The position numbers and the translations under genes are program-made. A stretch of DNA of 64,000 nucleotides, from positions 289,883-353,882 of the forward strand of contig UCJD01000009.1 of assembly GCA_900472605.1 (NCBI GenBank). Direction: 5' to 3'. The notes beneath the pieces are model-generated. The model was given only the letters and a program-made list of their open reading frames with translations. It ran no database searches and had not been told where the DNA came from. The stretch comes from Hyphomicrobiales bacterium (GTDB lineage Bacteria; Pseudomonadota; Alphaproteobacteria; Rhizobiales; Rhizobiaceae). The number at the start of each line of letters is the position of its first letter. Position 1 is the first letter of the stretch. Positions 61,726 through 64,000 of this stretch are shown piece after piece.

Positions 61726-64000
61726 ATGAGCAACAGTTTCGACGATATGCCCTTCTTCGACGAGGAGCCGGGCGAAGCGCCGCGCAAGCAGCAGGCCCCC
61801 GCAGCTCCCGCACGAGGAGCGCCCGTTTCGGCTCCGGCATCGGGAGGTCTCGCCGCCCGCGCCATGGCCGCCCGTGGCGGCGCTCGAGAGCGGCCGGATT
61901 ATCTTGACGGCCTCAATCCCGAGCAGACCGAAGCCGTCGAAACGCTGGAAGGCCCCGTGCTTGTGCTCGCCGGCGCCGGCACCGGCAAGACGCGCGTGCT
62001 GACGACGCGCATCGCCCATATTCTCAACACCAACCGCGCCTTCCCCTCGCAGATCCTGGCGGTAACCTTCACCAACAAGGCCGCCCGCGAGATGAAGGAG
62101 CGTATCGCGCATCTGGTCGGCGGCGCGGTCGAGGGCATGCCCTGGCTCGGCACCTTCCACTCGATCGGCGTCAAGCTGCTGCGCCGTCACGCCGAGCTTG
62201 TCAATCTGCGCTCCGATTTCACCATTCTCGATACCGACGACGTCGTGCGCCTCGTCAAGCAGCTGATCCAGGCCGAAGGCCTTGACGACAAGCGCTGGCC
62301 GGCCAAGCAGTTCGCCGGCATGATCGACACCTGGAAGAACAAGGGCCTCGGCCCCGCCGACATTCCCGAGGGCGACGCCCGCGCATTCGCCAATGGGAAA
62401 GGCCGCGAGCTCTACTTCGCCTATCAGCAGCGCCTGTCGACGCTCAACGCCTGCGATTTCGGCGATCTCCTGATGCATCCGATCGCGATCTTCCGGAAGA
62501 CGCCCGATCTGCTCAAGGAATACCACCAGCGCTTCCGCTATATTCTCGTCGACGAGTATCAGGACACCAACACCGCGCAGTACATGTGGCTGCGCCTGCT
62601 CGCCCAGCGCCCCAAGGGCGAGCTGCAGAACGTCTGCTGCGTCGGCGACGACGACCAGTCGATCTACGGCTGGCGCGGCGCCGAAGTGGATAACATCCTG
62701 CGCTTCGAGAAGGACTTTCCAGGCGCCAGGGTCATCAAGCTCGAGCGCAACTATCGTTCGACCGCTCACATCCTCGGCGCGGCCGGCCACCTGATCGCCC
62801 ACAACGAAGGCCGCCTTGGCAAGACGCTGTTCACCGACCGCAGCGACCCCGATGACATCAAGGTACAATTGCACAACTCCTGGGACTCCGAGGAGGAAGC
62901 AAGAGGCATCGGCGAAGAGATCGAGCAGCTGCAGCGCAATCAGCACAAGCTGAACGACATGGCGATCCTCGTGCGCGCCTCCTTCCAGATGCGCGAGTTC
63001 GAAGACCGCTTCGTGACGCTCGGCCTCAACTACCGCGTCATCGGCGGCCCGCGCTTTTATGAACGTCTCGAAATCCGCGACGCCATGGCCTATTTCCGCC
63101 TCGTCGCCCAGCCGGCCGACGACCTCGCCTTCGAGCGCATCATCAACACTCCCAAGCGTGGCCTCGGCGACACCACCGTGCGCGCGCTGCACGACTACGC
63201 CCGTGCCCGCGACATCCCGATGCTGGCGGCAGCCGCCGACATGATCGAGACCGACGAGCTTAAGCCGAAGGCCCGCAAGGCGCTGTTCGACGTGATTCAA
63301 TCTTTCCGCAGATGGCAGGAAAGGCTTGAAAACACGTCACATACCGAGCTTGCCGAGCAGATTCTCGAGGAGTCCGGCTACACCGACATGTGGAAGGCGG
63401 ACAAGACCGCCGACGCGCCCGCCCGCCTTGACAACCTGAAGGAACTCATCCGCTCGATGGAGAGTTTCGAATCGATGCGCGGCTTCCTGGAGCACGTCTC
63501 GCTGGTCATGGACGCCGAGCAGAACGAGAACCTCGACGCCGTCTCGATCATGACGCTGCACTCTGCCAAGGGTCTCGAATTCGATACCGTTTTCCTGCCG
63601 GGCTGGGAGGAAGGTCTCTTCCCGCACCAGCGCTCGCTCGACGAAACCGGCCGCGCCGGTCTCGAAGAAGAACGCCGCCTTGCCTATGTGGGGCTCACCC
63701 GCGCCAAGCGCCGCTGCCATATCTGGTTTGTCCAAAACCGTCGCATACACGGCCTATGGCAATCGACCATCCCCTCGCGCTTCATCGAGGAACTGCCCGA
63801 AACCCACGTGGAAGTGGCGGAAGTCGAACAGAGCTACGGCGGTTACGGCCGCGGCGGCTATGGCCAGTCACGCTTCGACAAGGCGGAACCCTTCGCCAAC
63901 AGCTACTCGACCCCCGGCTGGAAGCGCGCCCAAGCCAACCGCAACGACGCCACCCGCGACAACTGGGGCTCCCGCTCCGGCCACTCCGTCGAGCGCATCG
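61726..64000 (+). CDS. uvrD: ATP-dependent DNA helicase UvrD/PcrA (cut by right edge)
   Basis: 758 residues visible, continuing past the window end. Superfamily 1A motifs are present in order: Q motif LNPEQTEAV, Walker A AGAGTGKTR (about 80), TFTNKAAREMKERI, motif II ILVDEYQDTNTAQY, motif III GDDDQSIYGWRGA, motif IV RNYRST, motif V TLHSAKGLEFDTVFLPG and motif VI RLAYVGLTRAKRR. A Pro/Ala-rich N-terminal extension of about 45 residues precedes the helicase core, as in rhizobial UvrD. The C-terminal region becomes Gly/Tyr/Arg-rich (YGGYGRGGYGQ). It unwinds DNA in nucleotide-excision and mismatch repair. The start ATG at 61726 fits this N-terminus. Confidence 0.95.
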   Translation, partial: MSNSFDDMPFFDEEPGEAPRKQQAPAAPARGAPVSAPASGGLAARAMAARGGARERPDYLDGLNPEQTEAVETLEGPVLVLAGAGTGKTRVLTTRIAHILNTNRAFPSQILAVTFTNKAAREMKERIAHLVGGAVEGMPWLGTFHSIGVKLLRRHAELVNLRSDFTILDTDDVVRLVKQLIQAEGLDDKRWPAKQFAGMIDTWKNKGLGPADIPEGDARAFANGKGRELYFAYQQRLSTLNACDFGDLLMHPIAIFRKTPDLLKEYHQRFRYILVDEYQDTNTAQYMWLRLLAQRPKGELQNVCCVGDDDQSIYGWRGAEVDNILRFEKDFPGARVIKLERNYRSTAHILGAAGHLIAHNEGRLGKTLFTDRSDPDDIKVQLHNSWDSEEEARGIGEEIEQLQRNQHKLNDMAILVRASFQMREFEDRFVTLGLNYRVIGGPRFYERLEIRDAMAYFRLVAQPADDLAFERIINTPKRGLGDTTVRALHDYARARDIPMLAAAADMIETDELKPKARKALFDVIQSFRRWQERLENTSHTELAEQILEESGYTDMWKADKTADAPARLDNLKELIRSMESFESMRGFLEHVSLVMDAEQNENLDAVSIMTLHSAKGLEFDTVFLPGWEEGLFPHQRSLDETGRAGLEEERRLAYVGLTRAKRRCHIWFVQNRRIHGLWQSTIPSRFIEELPETHVEVAEVEQSYGGYGRGGYGQSRFDKAEPFANSYSTPGWKRAQANRNDATRDNWGSRSGHSVERI

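Noticed and set aside
61717..63300. Minus-strand 527-codon open frame opposite uvrD
   Set aside because: The plus strand encodes all SF1 helicase motifs from 61726. The minus frame has no recognisable domain.

Overview
The window looks like a chromosome segment (or chromid) of an alphaproteobacterium of the Rhizobiaceae type. The clues are high-GC rhizobial core genes (SspB, DUF4169, AsmA, GrpB, RND pump, UvrD/PcrA) and a two-piece, circularly permuted ssrA (tmRNA) whose tag ORF reads ANDNYAEARLAA. The sequence splits near 41.6 kb. Left of that point almost everything is accessory. Right of it the genes look like ordinary chromosomal housekeeping and transport genes.

Left part, 1-29.8 kb. 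A catabolic regulon for an unidentified sugar or sugar acid fills most of this stretch. It holds a class I fructose-bisphosphatase cut by the left edge, an aldo/keto reductase (AKR), a Sua5-type protein, a complete RbsABC-like sugar ABC importer, two tandem D-threo-aldose-dehydrogenase-like AKRs, a small unknown protein, an MBL-fold (lactonase-like) hydrolase, a RuBisCO-like protein, a FadR-type GntR regulator, an SDR, a DUF1537 acid-sugar kinase and a DUF849/BKACE enzyme. Four copies of one operator-like motif (core ATAGGTATGANGTATNAC) lie in front of the first AKR, the importer, the regulator and the SDR/kinase pair, so these genes probably form one regulon. The kinase plus RuBisCO-like protein pair resembles known D-apionate (3-oxo-isoapionate) routes, but the exact substrate is inferred only.

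Two defence-type insertions sit inside or beside this regulon on the opposite strand. One is a Hachiman operon (hamA-hamB) followed by a third gene for a class III nucleotidyl-cyclase-like protein (11.3-16.2 kb). The other is a single gene for a protein of about 2,036 residues with an N-terminal Mrr-like nuclease domain and a long helical-repeat body (20.6-26.7 kb). A second small cluster (MFS exporter, SDR, GntR) follows.

Island end, 29.9-41.6 kb. Decayed genes (a TIM-barrel epimerase fragment and a frameshifted class V aminotransferase), a DUF2971 gene and three unrecognised genes lead into a tight four-gene operon matching the ginABCD recombination module of GInt-type genomic islands: three large tyrosine recombinases plus a small coiled-coil protein. 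The operon points at two tandem ssrA genes with identical tag ORFs. The first looks complete. The second has a normal coding piece, but its acceptor piece lacks a recognisable T arm, as expected if the island integrated at the tmRNA acceptor/CCA end. sspB, whose product delivers ssrA-tagged proteins to ClpXP, follows directly. The left end of the island is not visible and may lie outside the window.

Right part, 41.6-64 kb: sspB, DUF4169, a ribbon-helix-helix protein, GrpB, a long AsmA protein, a GlcD/Dld-type FAD oxidase, an AKR with a divergent LysR regulator, an AbrB-family membrane protein, an AraC regulator, DUF2000, an OmpA-type lipoprotein, a lone flagellin, an RND efflux pair, an alpha/beta hydrolase and the start of UvrD/PcrA (cut by the right edge). 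No rRNA, tRNA, CRISPR array or insertion sequence was recognised.
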